The notes under the pieces were generated by a model. That model made no database searches and had not been told where the DNA came from. It saw only the letters and a program-made list of their open reading frames with translations. Shown one piece after another: positions 32,046 through 40,295 of a stretch of DNA of 40,295 nt (within the stretch, counting starts at the first letter, position 1; each line of letters begins with the position of its first letter). The DNA comes from Candidatus Gastranaerophilales bacterium. Its GTDB lineage: Bacteria; Cyanobacteriota; Vampirovibrionia; Gastranaerophilales; Gastranaerophilaceae. Location: contig CANQSZ010000004.1 in the NCBI GenBank assembly GCA_947626645.1, positions 1-40,295 on the forward strand. Reading direction: 5' to 3'. The translations under genes and the position numbers were made by a program.

Positions 32046-33512
32046 ATGTCTATAGACACCCCAAAGGTAACATCTCACTTAAAACGGGAAATTATAGTCA
32101 GATTAATAAAAGCATATATGGGCGATGATTATGCAGAGGAAGTAAGAAAAATTCCATACGAAATGCGTCCTAAAGGCAGTGAAGTGCCGTACAGGTGCTG
32201 CATACATAAAGAGCGTGCAATTTTAAGAGACAGAACGATAGCGGGTTTGGGTCTGTCAATAGAAAAAGCCGATGATAGCGAATTATTATCCGAGCTTGCC
32301 CAAAAAGCGCAAAAGCGTAATCAACCCGAAGAAAACCCGTTGACAGTATTGCAAACGGCATGCCAAGGGTGTGTACCGTCAAGAATTTATGTTACAGACC
32401 TTTGCCAAGGTTGTGTTGCAAGACCATGTGAATCAGCGTGTAAATTCGGGGCAATAAAAGTTGAAAACGGAAAGTCGCATATTGATTCGGACAAATGCAG
32501 AAATTGCGGTATGTGCGTTCAGGTATGCCCTTATCAGGCGATTGCAAGAATTATTGTTCCCTGCGAAAAAATTTGTCCGGTTAATGCTATTGCAAAAGGT
32601 GAAGACGGATTGGCTCATATTGATTTTGACAAGTGTATTTCTTGCGGAAAGTGTGTAAATGCTTGTCCTTTCGGGGCAGTTCATGAAAAAAGTCAGATTA
32701 TTGATATTCTCAAAGAAATTAAAAACGGCAAAAAGGTTGTAGCACTTGTTGCTCCGTCGTTATTCGGTCAGCTTCCATGTACCCCCAAGCAGCTAAAACA
32801 TGCAATAATGTCGTTGGGATTTTACGATGTTTTAGAAGTTGCTCAAGGGGCGGATATCACTATTAAAAACGAAGCGGCGGAATTTAAAGAAAAAATGTTC
32901 GAGGGGCAAAATTTTATGACGACTTCATGTTGTGCGGGGTATAATGAACTGGTTGAAAAACATCTGCCGGAATTAAAACAGTTCCGCTCGGAGACAAAAA
33001 CTCCCGCTTACTATACGGCAGAAATAGCCAAAAAGGAATACCCCGAGGTTAAAACAGTATTTTTCAGCCCTTGCGTTGCCAAAAGGACTGAGGCACATAA
33101 CAATCCGAACATCGATTATGTGCTCAATTACGAAGAATTGGGTGCTTGGTTTATTGCAATGAATATTCAGGTTTCAGATTGTTCGGAAAGTGAATTTAAT
33201 GCCGAAGCGTCGGCTCAGGCAAGAAATTTCCCCGTATCAGGCGGTGTTGCCGAGGCGGTTAATTCTTTGTTGGAGGGTGATGAGAAGGCAAAAGTTCATA
33301 CCGTTAACGGATTAGAAAAGCAGTCAATAAGAGATTTGAAAAAATTTGCAAGAGAAGGAAAATGTGAACTCGGCAATTTGATTGAAGTTATGGCATGTCC
33401 CGGGGGTTGTTTGGGCGGTAACGGCACTATTAATTCTTATAACGAGGCTCTTTCGCAGCTTAATGATTATGTTGAACAGTCCGGTTCAATTCGCAAACCC
33501 GCCAAAGTTTAG
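32046..33512 (+). CDS. Monomeric [FeFe]-hydrogenase, group B-like, with N-terminal 4Fe-4S ferredoxin domains
   Basis: H-cluster motifs TTSCCAGY (L1), FSPCVAKRTE (L2), EVMACPGGCLGGNGT (L3); CRNCGMCVQVCP and CISCGKCVNACP upstream. Confidence 0.88.
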   Translation: MSIDTPKVTSHLKREIIVRLIKAYMGDDYAEEVRKIPYEMRPKGSEVPYRCCIHKERAILRDRTIAGLGLSIEKADDSELLSELAQKAQKRNQPEENPLTVLQTACQGCVPSRIYVTDLCQGCVARPCESACKFGAIKVENGKSHIDSDKCRNCGMCVQVCPYQAIARIIVPCEKICPVNAIAKGEDGLAHIDFDKCISCGKCVNACPFGAVHEKSQIIDILKEIKNGKKVVALVAPSLFGQLPCTPKQLKHAIMSLGFYDVLEVAQGADITIKNEAAEFKEKMFEGQNFMTTSCCAGYNELVEKHLPELKQFRSETKTPAYYTAEIAKKEYPEVKTVFFSPCVAKRTEAHNNPNIDYVLNYEELGAWFIAMNIQVSDCSESEFNAEASAQARNFPVSGGVAEAVNSLLEGDEKAKVHTVNGLEKQSIRDLKKFAREGKCELGNLIEVMACPGGCLGGNGTINSYNEALSQLNDYVEQSGSIRKPAKV

Positions 33513-33593
33513 TCGTTTTTTTAATAAATTTTTTGAACAAATGTCCTATAAATATAGGATAAATCTGTTTTATGTTTCTATTATCATTTTCTT

Positions 33594-33920
33594 ATGGACA
33601 ATTATTACTCAACTGACGATGAAGACAAAGAATTAAAATCGGTAGGTTTGGAATTGATGTTTCTAACCCCTGAAAAATGTGCATCAAAAGACGGTATTAC
33701 CGCCGTTGAACTTGCCAAACTCGTTAATCTTCCGCTTGAAACAGTTAAAAAGAAATTAAATATTCTCAAAGAAAAAGATATTGTCCGCGTTAAAGGTATT
33801 AATCCCAAATATTGGAAGTTTAACGAATACAACTTCCAGAGAATGGATGAAGACGATGAAATTTTCCTTCTTCTGTGCAGTTTTGATGATGTAGATTTCG
33901 ATAAGTATTTTTCTTATTAA
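33594..33920 (+). CDS. Small winged-helix DNA-binding-like protein
   Basis: GITAVELAKLVNLPLETVKKKLNILKEKDIVRVKGINPKYWKFN has a wHTH pattern. Confidence 0.6.
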   Translation: MDNYYSTDDEDKELKSVGLELMFLTPEKCASKDGITAVELAKLVNLPLETVKKKLNILKEKDIVRVKGINPKYWKFNEYNFQRMDEDDEIFLLLCSFDDVDFDKYFSY

Positions 33921-33995
33921 ATACAAGAAAAGTAGTATGTTTTTTTAGATTTAACATGATATTATAATAATGGTACAAAATTTTTAAGGACAAAA

Positions 33996-35324
33996 ATGAC
34001 ACAAAGCACAAATCAATCCCAAAAACCCTTGACCTGTAAAACCAATTCTTTCGGGAATTTGGAAATAGGCGGTTGTGATTTGGTTGATTTGGCACAAAAG
34101 TATTCAACTCCTTTGTATGTCATTGATGAAAATACTTTGCGCAGTATTTGCAAAGATTATAAACATGCGTTTGAAAAATATCCCAAAACAAAGATGATGT
34201 ACGCATCAAAAGCACTTTCCAATTGTGCCGTAACAAAAATTCTTGATGATGAGGGTTTCGGGTTTGACACCGTATCATCCGGCGAAATTTATACCGTTTA
34301 CAAAACCGGTGTTGATATGTCAAAGGTCTTGTTTAACGGAAATAACAAATCTTTTGACGAGCTGGATATGGCGATTGATTTGGGTGTCGGAAGAATTTCC
34401 GTTGATAACTTTTTTGAACTGGCTTTATTAAACGTAATTGCACAAAGTAAGGATAAAATTGTCGATGTTCTTTTGAGAATTACCCCGGGGATTGAATGTC
34501 ATACGCATGAGTATATCCAAACCGGTCATTTGGATTCAAAATTCGGGTTTGATTTAACACAAATTGATGAAGCCGTTGATTTAATTTTGAATGAATATAA
34601 GAACATAAAACTGCACGGATTACACGCACATGTCGGGTCACAGATTTTTGAAACGAGTATATTTTCTGACGAGATAGAAATTCTTGTAAAAGAAATAGTA
34701 AGGCTTGATGAGAAATTCGGAATAAAACTTGATGAAATAAATATCGGCGGAGGATTGGGAGTAAAATATGTTGATACGGATTGTCCCGCATCGGTGTATG
34801 ATGCTGCTCAGGTTATAATCACTAAACTCGACGAGATGATAAAGAAATATGATATTGAACCGCCGATTTTGTTTTTAGAACCCGGGAGAAGTATAATATC
34901 TCCGGCAGGGGTAACTTTATATACGATAGGAAGTACAAAACAAGTTCCGCATGGCAAAAAATACGTTTCAGTTGATGGCGGAATGGCTGATAACCCCCGT
35001 CCATCCATGTATCAGGCTGAATATTTTGCACAAATTGCCAACAAAAAAGAAACGAATATAAAAGAAAAAGTTACGATTGCGGGAAGATTTTGTGAATCGG
35101 GCGATGTCTTGATTAAAGAATTGGAGCTTCCCGAGCTTGAGCAAGGCGATATTTTATGTGTTTATAATACAGGCGCTTATAATTACTCTATGGCTTCAAA
35201 CTATAACAGAGTTCCAAAACCCGCAATGGTTCTTGTTAATAATTCCCGTTCGGATTTAATTGTAAGGCGGGAAAGTTTAGATGATTTGGTTTCGCACGAT
35301 ATAATTCCTGATAGGTTAAAGTAA
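33996..35324 (+). CDS. lysA: Diaminopimelate decarboxylase
   Basis: MMYASKALSNCAVTKILDDEGFGFDTVSSGEIYT (PLP Lys), GLHAHVGSQI, INIGGGLGVKY, EPGRSIISPAGVTLY, CESGDVL. Confidence 0.97.
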   Translation: MTQSTNQSQKPLTCKTNSFGNLEIGGCDLVDLAQKYSTPLYVIDENTLRSICKDYKHAFEKYPKTKMMYASKALSNCAVTKILDDEGFGFDTVSSGEIYTVYKTGVDMSKVLFNGNNKSFDELDMAIDLGVGRISVDNFFELALLNVIAQSKDKIVDVLLRITPGIECHTHEYIQTGHLDSKFGFDLTQIDEAVDLILNEYKNIKLHGLHAHVGSQIFETSIFSDEIEILVKEIVRLDEKFGIKLDEINIGGGLGVKYVDTDCPASVYDAAQVIITKLDEMIKKYDIEPPILFLEPGRSIISPAGVTLYTIGSTKQVPHGKKYVSVDGGMADNPRPSMYQAEYFAQIANKKETNIKEKVTIAGRFCESGDVLIKELELPELEQGDILCVYNTGAYNYSMASNYNRVPKPAMVLVNNSRSDLIVRRESLDDLVSHDIIPDRLK

Positions 35325-36229
35325 TGGTAGAGAAAATTTTATTATTTATTCAAAACTTCATAGGCAATTGGCATCTGTACATCAAAGATACTTTCGGGTG
35401 GAAGAATATTTTTGAAGTGCTCATTATAGCCGCAACTTTGATGATTTTTTATCAAAAATTTATCCGCAACACTCATTCGGAAAAATTTGTCAAAGGTGCG
35501 ATTGTACTTGTGTTTATTTGGATATTCAGTGAAATTTTGATTGCCGTGGATTTAACAATATTGGGCGTGTTTATCCGCTCGATTGTAATGCTGGTTGCAC
35601 TGAGTTTAATCGTCATTTTCCAGCCCGAATTGAGAAGATTTCTCGGATATTTGGGGCAGATGGAATTTTTTAAGCGCCTTTTTGAAAACGATAAAAAGAA
35701 AAATGAAAATAAATCAATCGATGTTATAAAAGAAATAATCGAGGCGATAAAATACTTATCGAAAACCCATACGGGAGCTTTGATAGTATTCCAAAAGGAT
35801 TTGAGCAACACCTATCACGATGTGGGAACAATCTTAAACGCAGATGTATCAACGGAATTGTTGTTGACAATATTCCATGAGAACACCCCTTTGCACGATG
35901 GTGCGGTTGTTATAAACGGATCTAAAATAATTTCGGCGGGAGTTTTGCTTCCCCTAACAGATGATCCGAAATTGAGCTGGAAATACGGAACACGCCACAG
36001 AGCGGCTATCGGTATGACCGAATCCAGTAACGCCGCTTGCCTTGTCGTTTCCGAAGAAACAGGCGATGTTTCAATTACCCTTGACGGTTCTTTGAAAAAA
36101 TACGACGATATTCCTTCTTTAAAAGCCGATTTGGAAAGTATTTTGGGTTATAAGTTTATCGAACAGGAAGAAAAGAAACCTATTTTTAATTTGGAAAAAT
36201 TCATTACTTATAAAAATAACGAGAAATAA
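35324..36229 (+). CDS. cdaA: Membrane diadenylate cyclase (CdaA/DacA)
   Basis: Three N-terminal TM segments; DAC motifs PLHDGAVVINGSKIISAGVLLPL and GTRHRAAIGMTE. Overlaps the lysA stop (TAATG). Confidence 0.96.
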   Translation: MVEKILLFIQNFIGNWHLYIKDTFGWKNIFEVLIIAATLMIFYQKFIRNTHSEKFVKGAIVLVFIWIFSEILIAVDLTILGVFIRSIVMLVALSLIVIFQPELRRFLGYLGQMEFFKRLFENDKKKNENKSIDVIKEIIEAIKYLSKTHTGALIVFQKDLSNTYHDVGTILNADVSTELLLTIFHENTPLHDGAVVINGSKIISAGVLLPLTDDPKLSWKYGTRHRAAIGMTESSNAACLVVSEETGDVSITLDGSLKKYDDIPSLKADLESILGYKFIEQEEKKPIFNLEKFITYKNNEK

Positions 36230-36230
36230 A

Positions 36231-37112
36231 ATGGAACAAAACACCGATTATTTGCAGTCAAAACGATACAAATTTTTTAAATTCATCAAAAACTTACTGT
36301 TTTTGACGGTCGGTGCTATAATAACCGGATTTGCACTCGAAACGTTTTTGGTTCCCAATGACATTATTGACGGCGGAATAATCGGTATTTCAATGATTAT
36401 AAGCCACATAACCACTTGGAATTTGGGATTATTAATTATTGTTTTAAATACTCCGTTTATAATTTTGGCATTCAAAAAAATGGGTGGAAGATTTGTATTC
36501 CAGACAGCTTATGCAAACTTAATTTTGGCGTTGTCGTTGAACTTTTTTCAACATTACAAAGTAACCGGAGATTTGCTTTTGGCAACGGTGTTTGGAGGCA
36601 TAACACTGGGAATCGGTGTCGGACTTATTCTTAAAAACGAGGCCTCGCTTGACGGAACGGAAATTTTGTCGCTTTTGATATCCAAAAAATTCGGGTTTTC
36701 GGTCGGGGAATTTATAATGTGTATAAATTTGTTTATATATCTTGCTGCCGGAAAAGTATTCAGCTGGGAAAGCGCGATGTATTCAATTTTGACATACTTT
36801 ATTGCTTCTCGGGTAATTGATGCCGTTATGGAAGGTTTGAACAGTTCAAAATCCGTCAGAATTATAAGCGATGAGGCGGGGATAATCGGACAGGCTTTAA
36901 TTGAAAAACTTGATATAAGTATAACTTATCTTCAAGGAATAGGCGGATATACGGGTCAGGAAAAAGATATAATTTACTGTGTAATATCACGTTTGGAATT
37001 GCCGAAAATGCTTGATATAACAAGAGAAATTGACCCCAAAGCGTTTGTTTCGGTGGTCGATGTTCACGAAGTTTACGGCGGCAGATTTAGAAAAAGAATT
37101 GATAAAATTTAA
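36231..37112 (+). CDS. YitT family membrane protein (with DUF2179-type C-terminal domain)
   Basis: GAIITGFALETFLVPNDIIDGGIIGISMIIS..., C-terminal KSVRIISDEAGIIGQALIEKLDISITYLQGIGGYTGQEKDIIYCVISRLELPKMLDITREIDPKAFVSVVDVHEVYGGRF. Confidence 0.93.
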   Translation: MEQNTDYLQSKRYKFFKFIKNLLFLTVGAIITGFALETFLVPNDIIDGGIIGISMIISHITTWNLGLLIIVLNTPFIILAFKKMGGRFVFQTAYANLILALSLNFFQHYKVTGDLLLATVFGGITLGIGVGLILKNEASLDGTEILSLLISKKFGFSVGEFIMCINLFIYLAAGKVFSWESAMYSILTYFIASRVIDAVMEGLNSSKSVRIISDEAGIIGQALIEKLDISITYLQGIGGYTGQEKDIIYCVISRLELPKMLDITREIDPKAFVSVVDVHEVYGGRFRKRIDKI

Positions 37113-37170
37113 CATATAGACAATTTTGGGAAAATGTAATATACTTTTCATTAGATAAGGAAAGAGGAAA

Positions 37171-37518
37171 ATGGCAAAACACAGTGATACGGTACCTATA
37201 GAGGTTACTATTTTAACCGCTGACCACGACATTAAAGGTGTGGTTCATGTTTCAAAATACACAAACACAAACAGAGAACTGACAGACCTTTTGAACGATA
37301 AAGAAAGAAGATTTCTTGCGGTTACAAATGCCGAGATTTATCCGCGTGTCGGTAATCAATCCCCGAGAAGATACAATTTTCTTGAAATCCACATGGATTA
37401 TGTCTTAATGGTTCATCCGACCACTCAGGCTGTGTTTAAAGATTCCGGCAAAACTCAGGAAGATATTTCAAGATTTAGAGAATTAAGACTTAAATTAAAC
37501 CAAACAAAACCGTTTTAG
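37171..37518 (+). CDS. Hypothetical protein
   Basis: 115-aa ORF MAKHSDTVPIEVTILTADHDIKGVVHVSKYTNTNRELTDLLNDKERRFLAVTNAEIY with AAGGAAAGAGG RBS. Confidence 0.75.
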   Translation: MAKHSDTVPIEVTILTADHDIKGVVHVSKYTNTNRELTDLLNDKERRFLAVTNAEIYPRVGNQSPRRYNFLEIHMDYVLMVHPTTQAVFKDSGKTQEDISRFRELRLKLNQTKPF

Positions 37519-37537
37519 TGTTTTTTAAATTTTTGAT

Positions 37538-38203
37538 TTATTTTACATCCGGAAAGAAATATCTTACTCCATCATCAGATCTCCATCTGATGTAGCCTGT
37601 TTTGGGTGTTTTGTCCAAGTCCATTACGCTTACCAGTGCCCAGTTTCCGCGAATAACGTTTAAGTTAATTTTTTGCGGAACATTTATTGTCGAAATTGTT
37701 TTTGCCAAATCTTCGGGTGAGGCTTTTATGTCTTTACAACTTTCGGGGGCTGCTTTTAGAATTTTCAGTCCGTATTTTTTCCCGTACGAGTTATAAAAAT
37801 TAATCCAAGTCATAAATTTGTACGGGTCATCTTTTTTTATCCAGCCTGTTTCTCCTGTTGAATTGTTATAAACTATTTCAACCCAATCGTCTGTAACATC
37901 AACGACATTAACCAACGCAAGCTGCTTTTTGGGTAAAAATAACAAAAAGAAGTTTTGCATACCGATACTTTCGGGGAAAAATTCATCGCCGTTCCACCTT
38001 ACGCGATATAATATGAATGAATCCTGTGAGGGTTCTTTGTATATCGTTATATCGTCTCCCACCTGATATAATCCGACGGTTCTTACGGTTGTTGAAATAT
38101 TCGGGTGTGTCGGGATTATATCTTTTGAATACGCTTGATTATTCAATCCCATATACAAAACCATTGTCAGTATAAACCCGATAATTAACAGTATTTTTTT
38201 CAT
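37538..38203 (-). CDS. Hypothetical exported protein with possible SH3-like segment
   Basis: N-terminal signal MKKILLIIGFILTMVLYMGLNNQAYSKD; VNVVDVTDDWVEIVYNNSTGETGWIKKDD. Confidence 0.7.
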   Translation of the reverse strand: MKKILLIIGFILTMVLYMGLNNQAYSKDIIPTHPNISTTVRTVGLYQVGDDITIYKEPSQDSFILYRVRWNGDEFFPESIGMQNFFLLFLPKKQLALVNVVDVTDDWVEIVYNNSTGETGWIKKDDPYKFMTWINFYNSYGKKYGLKILKAAPESCKDIKASPEDLAKTISTINVPQKINLNVIRGNWALVSVMDLDKTPKTGYIRWRSDDGVRYFFPDVK

Positions 38204-38211
38204 ATTTTTAT

Positions 38212-40295
38212 TTACTCCCTGAATGTAATTTGTGCATAAGTTTTTTGCAATTTTTCTCTGACGGAAGTCATTTGTTGTTCTATAATTCCGTCGGTCAAAG
38301 TTGCATTTTCGTCTTGCATCTTTATTCTGAAAGCAACGCTTTTAAATCCTTCATCAACATGCTCGCCTTGGTAAACGTCAAATATTTCCGAGCCTTTGAA
38401 AATATTTTGTTTTACCGAGCTTTTGATTACTTTTTGAATATCATCAAACGAAACATTATCGTTTATAATAAACGCGATATCACGTCTGACTTCAGGATAC
38501 TGCGGCAGATGTTTAAATCTCGGTACGGTTTCTTTTACCGCCGAAATCAGTTCGCTTAAATCGACTTTGAATAAAAATGCATCTTGATTCAGTTTCAATT
38601 TATCAACCAAAGTCGGATGAAGTTGTCCGAAATATCCGACGGGTTGAGGTTGTTTGCCTAAAAGCATTACCACTGCCGTTCTGTAAGGATGTAAAATTTT
38701 GTGCGTTTTTGCCAATTCGGTTTGTTCTAACGGTACAATTTTTATCCTTCTTGATACGTCTAATTCTTCAAACAGATTTTCCACAATACCTTTAACGGTA
38801 TAAAAATCGGACTGTGTCTTAATCTGCCATTTTGAGTTTTGAACTTCGCCTGTCAAAATACCTTCAAGCACTTTAGTTTCTTTTACTCCGGTGTGTTTTT
38901 CGTCGGAATCTGCAACTTTGAGGTAGGTTTTGCCGATTTCATAAGCCCAAAAAGTCTTTTGACCGTTATCGAAATTGTATTTCATACAATTCAGAATACT
39001 GCCGGCAAGAGTTTGGCGCAGCATGGAATATTCTTCACTGGCTGCGTTTTCAACCTTAACGGCTTTTTCATCGTCGTATAATATTTTAAATTTATCAAGC
39101 AAAGATTTTCCGATTAATGAACTTGTTTGAATTTCGTTTAAACCTGATGAGCGCATAATTCGGTGAACTTTTTTCACTACTTTTTCTTCAAGCGAAATAT
39201 CGGGTGTTTGAGATTTAGAAGGAAGAGTCGGAGCAATTTTGTCATATCCGTTAATCCTTGCAATTTCTTCAATCAAATCAATTTCTCTTGTTACATCGTA
39301 AGCCCTGAAAGACGGGACTTCAAATTTAGCTGCGGTATCGTTTCCACCGAGCTTTGTAAACCCGAGATTTTCAAGAATTGTGATACATTTTTCGGAAGAT
39401 ATTTCACAACCGAGAATCCTTTTAACCTGCGGGTATCTTAAAGTGATGGTTAAGGGTTCGAGCTTATTTTCACCGTCTTCAACAACCCCGATAACCTCAG
39501 CATCCGCATATTCGACCAAAAGCTGCATAGCACGCATTAAAGCCGGTTTTACGGCTTCAATGTCAATTCCTCTTTCAAATCTTGCACTTGCTTCCGAGCG
39601 ATAGCCGACGCTTCTTGACGATTTTCTGTTTGTAACCGGTGTAAAATATGCCGCTTCAAGTGCGATTGCTGTTGTGTTATCATCAATTTCCGAGTTCATA
39701 CCGCCGAAAACTCCGGCAAGGCATACTCCCTCTTTTTCCGTTGCAATTAAAACGGAATCGGTTGTAAGCGTTCTTTCTACCCCGTCAAGTGTTACAAGTT
39801 TTTCGCCTTCTTCTGCGCGTCTTACGCACAAATAACCGTTTAACTTGTTATAATCAAATGCGTGCAAAGGACATCCGTATTCCAACATTACGTAATTTGT
39901 TATATCGACCACGTTGTTTATTGCCCGAACACCTGATGAAATAAGTCTTTTTTGCATCCAATCGGGTGAGGGTTTTATTTTTACGTTTTTTAACAAGCCC
40001 AAAGAATAGTATTTGCAAACATCTTTGTCTTTAATTTCGACTTTGAATTTGTCTGTTGACAAATCGTTTGTGGATTCAATGCGGTTAATCTTTAAAGGGG
40101 TATTAAAAAGTGAGCTTAATTCTCTTGCAATCCCGATAACAGACATCTGATCACCTCTGTTTGCGGTTGGTGCAACATCAATTACGGTATCTTTTTCAAA
40201 ACCCAAAACATCCTTGACATCCTGTCCGACTTGAACATCGGGGAAAATTCTGTTGAGAATTAAAATGCCGTCTTCTTTTTGGTAACCTCTTTCAG
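38212..40295 (-). CDS. pheT: Phenylalanine--tRNA ligase beta subunit (5' end beyond window)
   Basis: GFEKDTVIDVAPTANRGDQMSVIGIARELSSLFN, VDITNYVMLEYGCPLHAFD, RFERGID, FKHLPQYPEVRRDIAFIIND. Frame stays open to 40295 (ERGYQKEDGILILNRIFPDVQVGQDVKDV upstream of the track start). Confidence 0.97.
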   Translation of the reverse strand, partial: ERGYQKEDGILILNRIFPDVQVGQDVKDVLGFEKDTVIDVAPTANRGDQMSVIGIARELSSLFNTPLKINRIESTNDLSTDKFKVEIKDKDVCKYYSLGLLKNVKIKPSPDWMQKRLISSGVRAINNVVDITNYVMLEYGCPLHAFDYNKLNGYLCVRRAEEGEKLVTLDGVERTLTTDSVLIATEKEGVCLAGVFGGMNSEIDDNTTAIALEAAYFTPVTNRKSSRSVGYRSEASARFERGIDIEAVKPALMRAMQLLVEYADAEVIGVVEDGENKLEPLTITLRYPQVKRILGCEISSEKCITILENLGFTKLGGNDTAAKFEVPSFRAYDVTREIDLIEEIARINGYDKIAPTLPSKSQTPDISLEEKVVKKVHRIMRSSGLNEIQTSSLIGKSLLDKFKILYDDEKAVKVENAASEEYSMLRQTLAGSILNCMKYNFDNGQKTFWAYEIGKTYLKVADSDEKHTGVKETKVLEGILTGEVQNSKWQIKTQSDFYTVKGIVENLFEELDVSRRIKIVPLEQTELAKTHKILHPYRTAVVMLLGKQPQPVGYFGQLHPTLVDKLKLNQDAFLFKVDLSELISAVKETVPRFKHLPQYPEVRRDIAFIINDNVSFDDIQKVIKSSVKQNIFKGSEIFDVYQGEHVDEGFKSVAFRIKMQDENATLTDGIIEQQMTSVREKLQKTYAQITFRE

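Overview
This AT-rich window looks like chromosomal DNA of an uncultured gut-type non-photosynthetic cyanobacterium (Melainabacteria/Vampirovibrionophyceae, probably Gastranaerophilales). The inference rests on rpoB followed by a split rpoC (rpoC1 + rpoC2) whose second half has a cyanobacterial-type large insertion. Roughly 1-6000 is accessory: an ankyrin-repeat protein, an acidic PEIE-repeat protein, a HExxH zincin-like protein, a frameshifted JAB/MPN-like ORF, a short tyrosine recombinase and an SGNH-like hydrolase. The rest is mostly housekeeping: MGMT, TspO, PgeF/YfiH, rpoB-C1-C2, FixC(interrupted)-FixX, HPF, GyrB, prephenate dehydrogenase, a monomeric [FeFe]-hydrogenase with a 2Fe-2S partner, lysA-cdaA-yitT and pheT. 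Lineage-specific proteins of unknown function are interspersed. The most interesting signals are: (1) a short N-terminal motif of the type hydrophobic/Pro-x-F-[G/K/A/Q/S]-[G/A/F] shared by about seven otherwise unrelated hypothetical proteins; (2) an 846-aa protein with an internal duplication, each half preceded by that motif; (3) an unexplained intergenic array of helically phased CATG palindromes at about 26.06-26.23 kb; (4) a single in-frame stop in fixC; (5) tandem paralogous small exported proteins. All calls are from reading the sequence; no database search was run.
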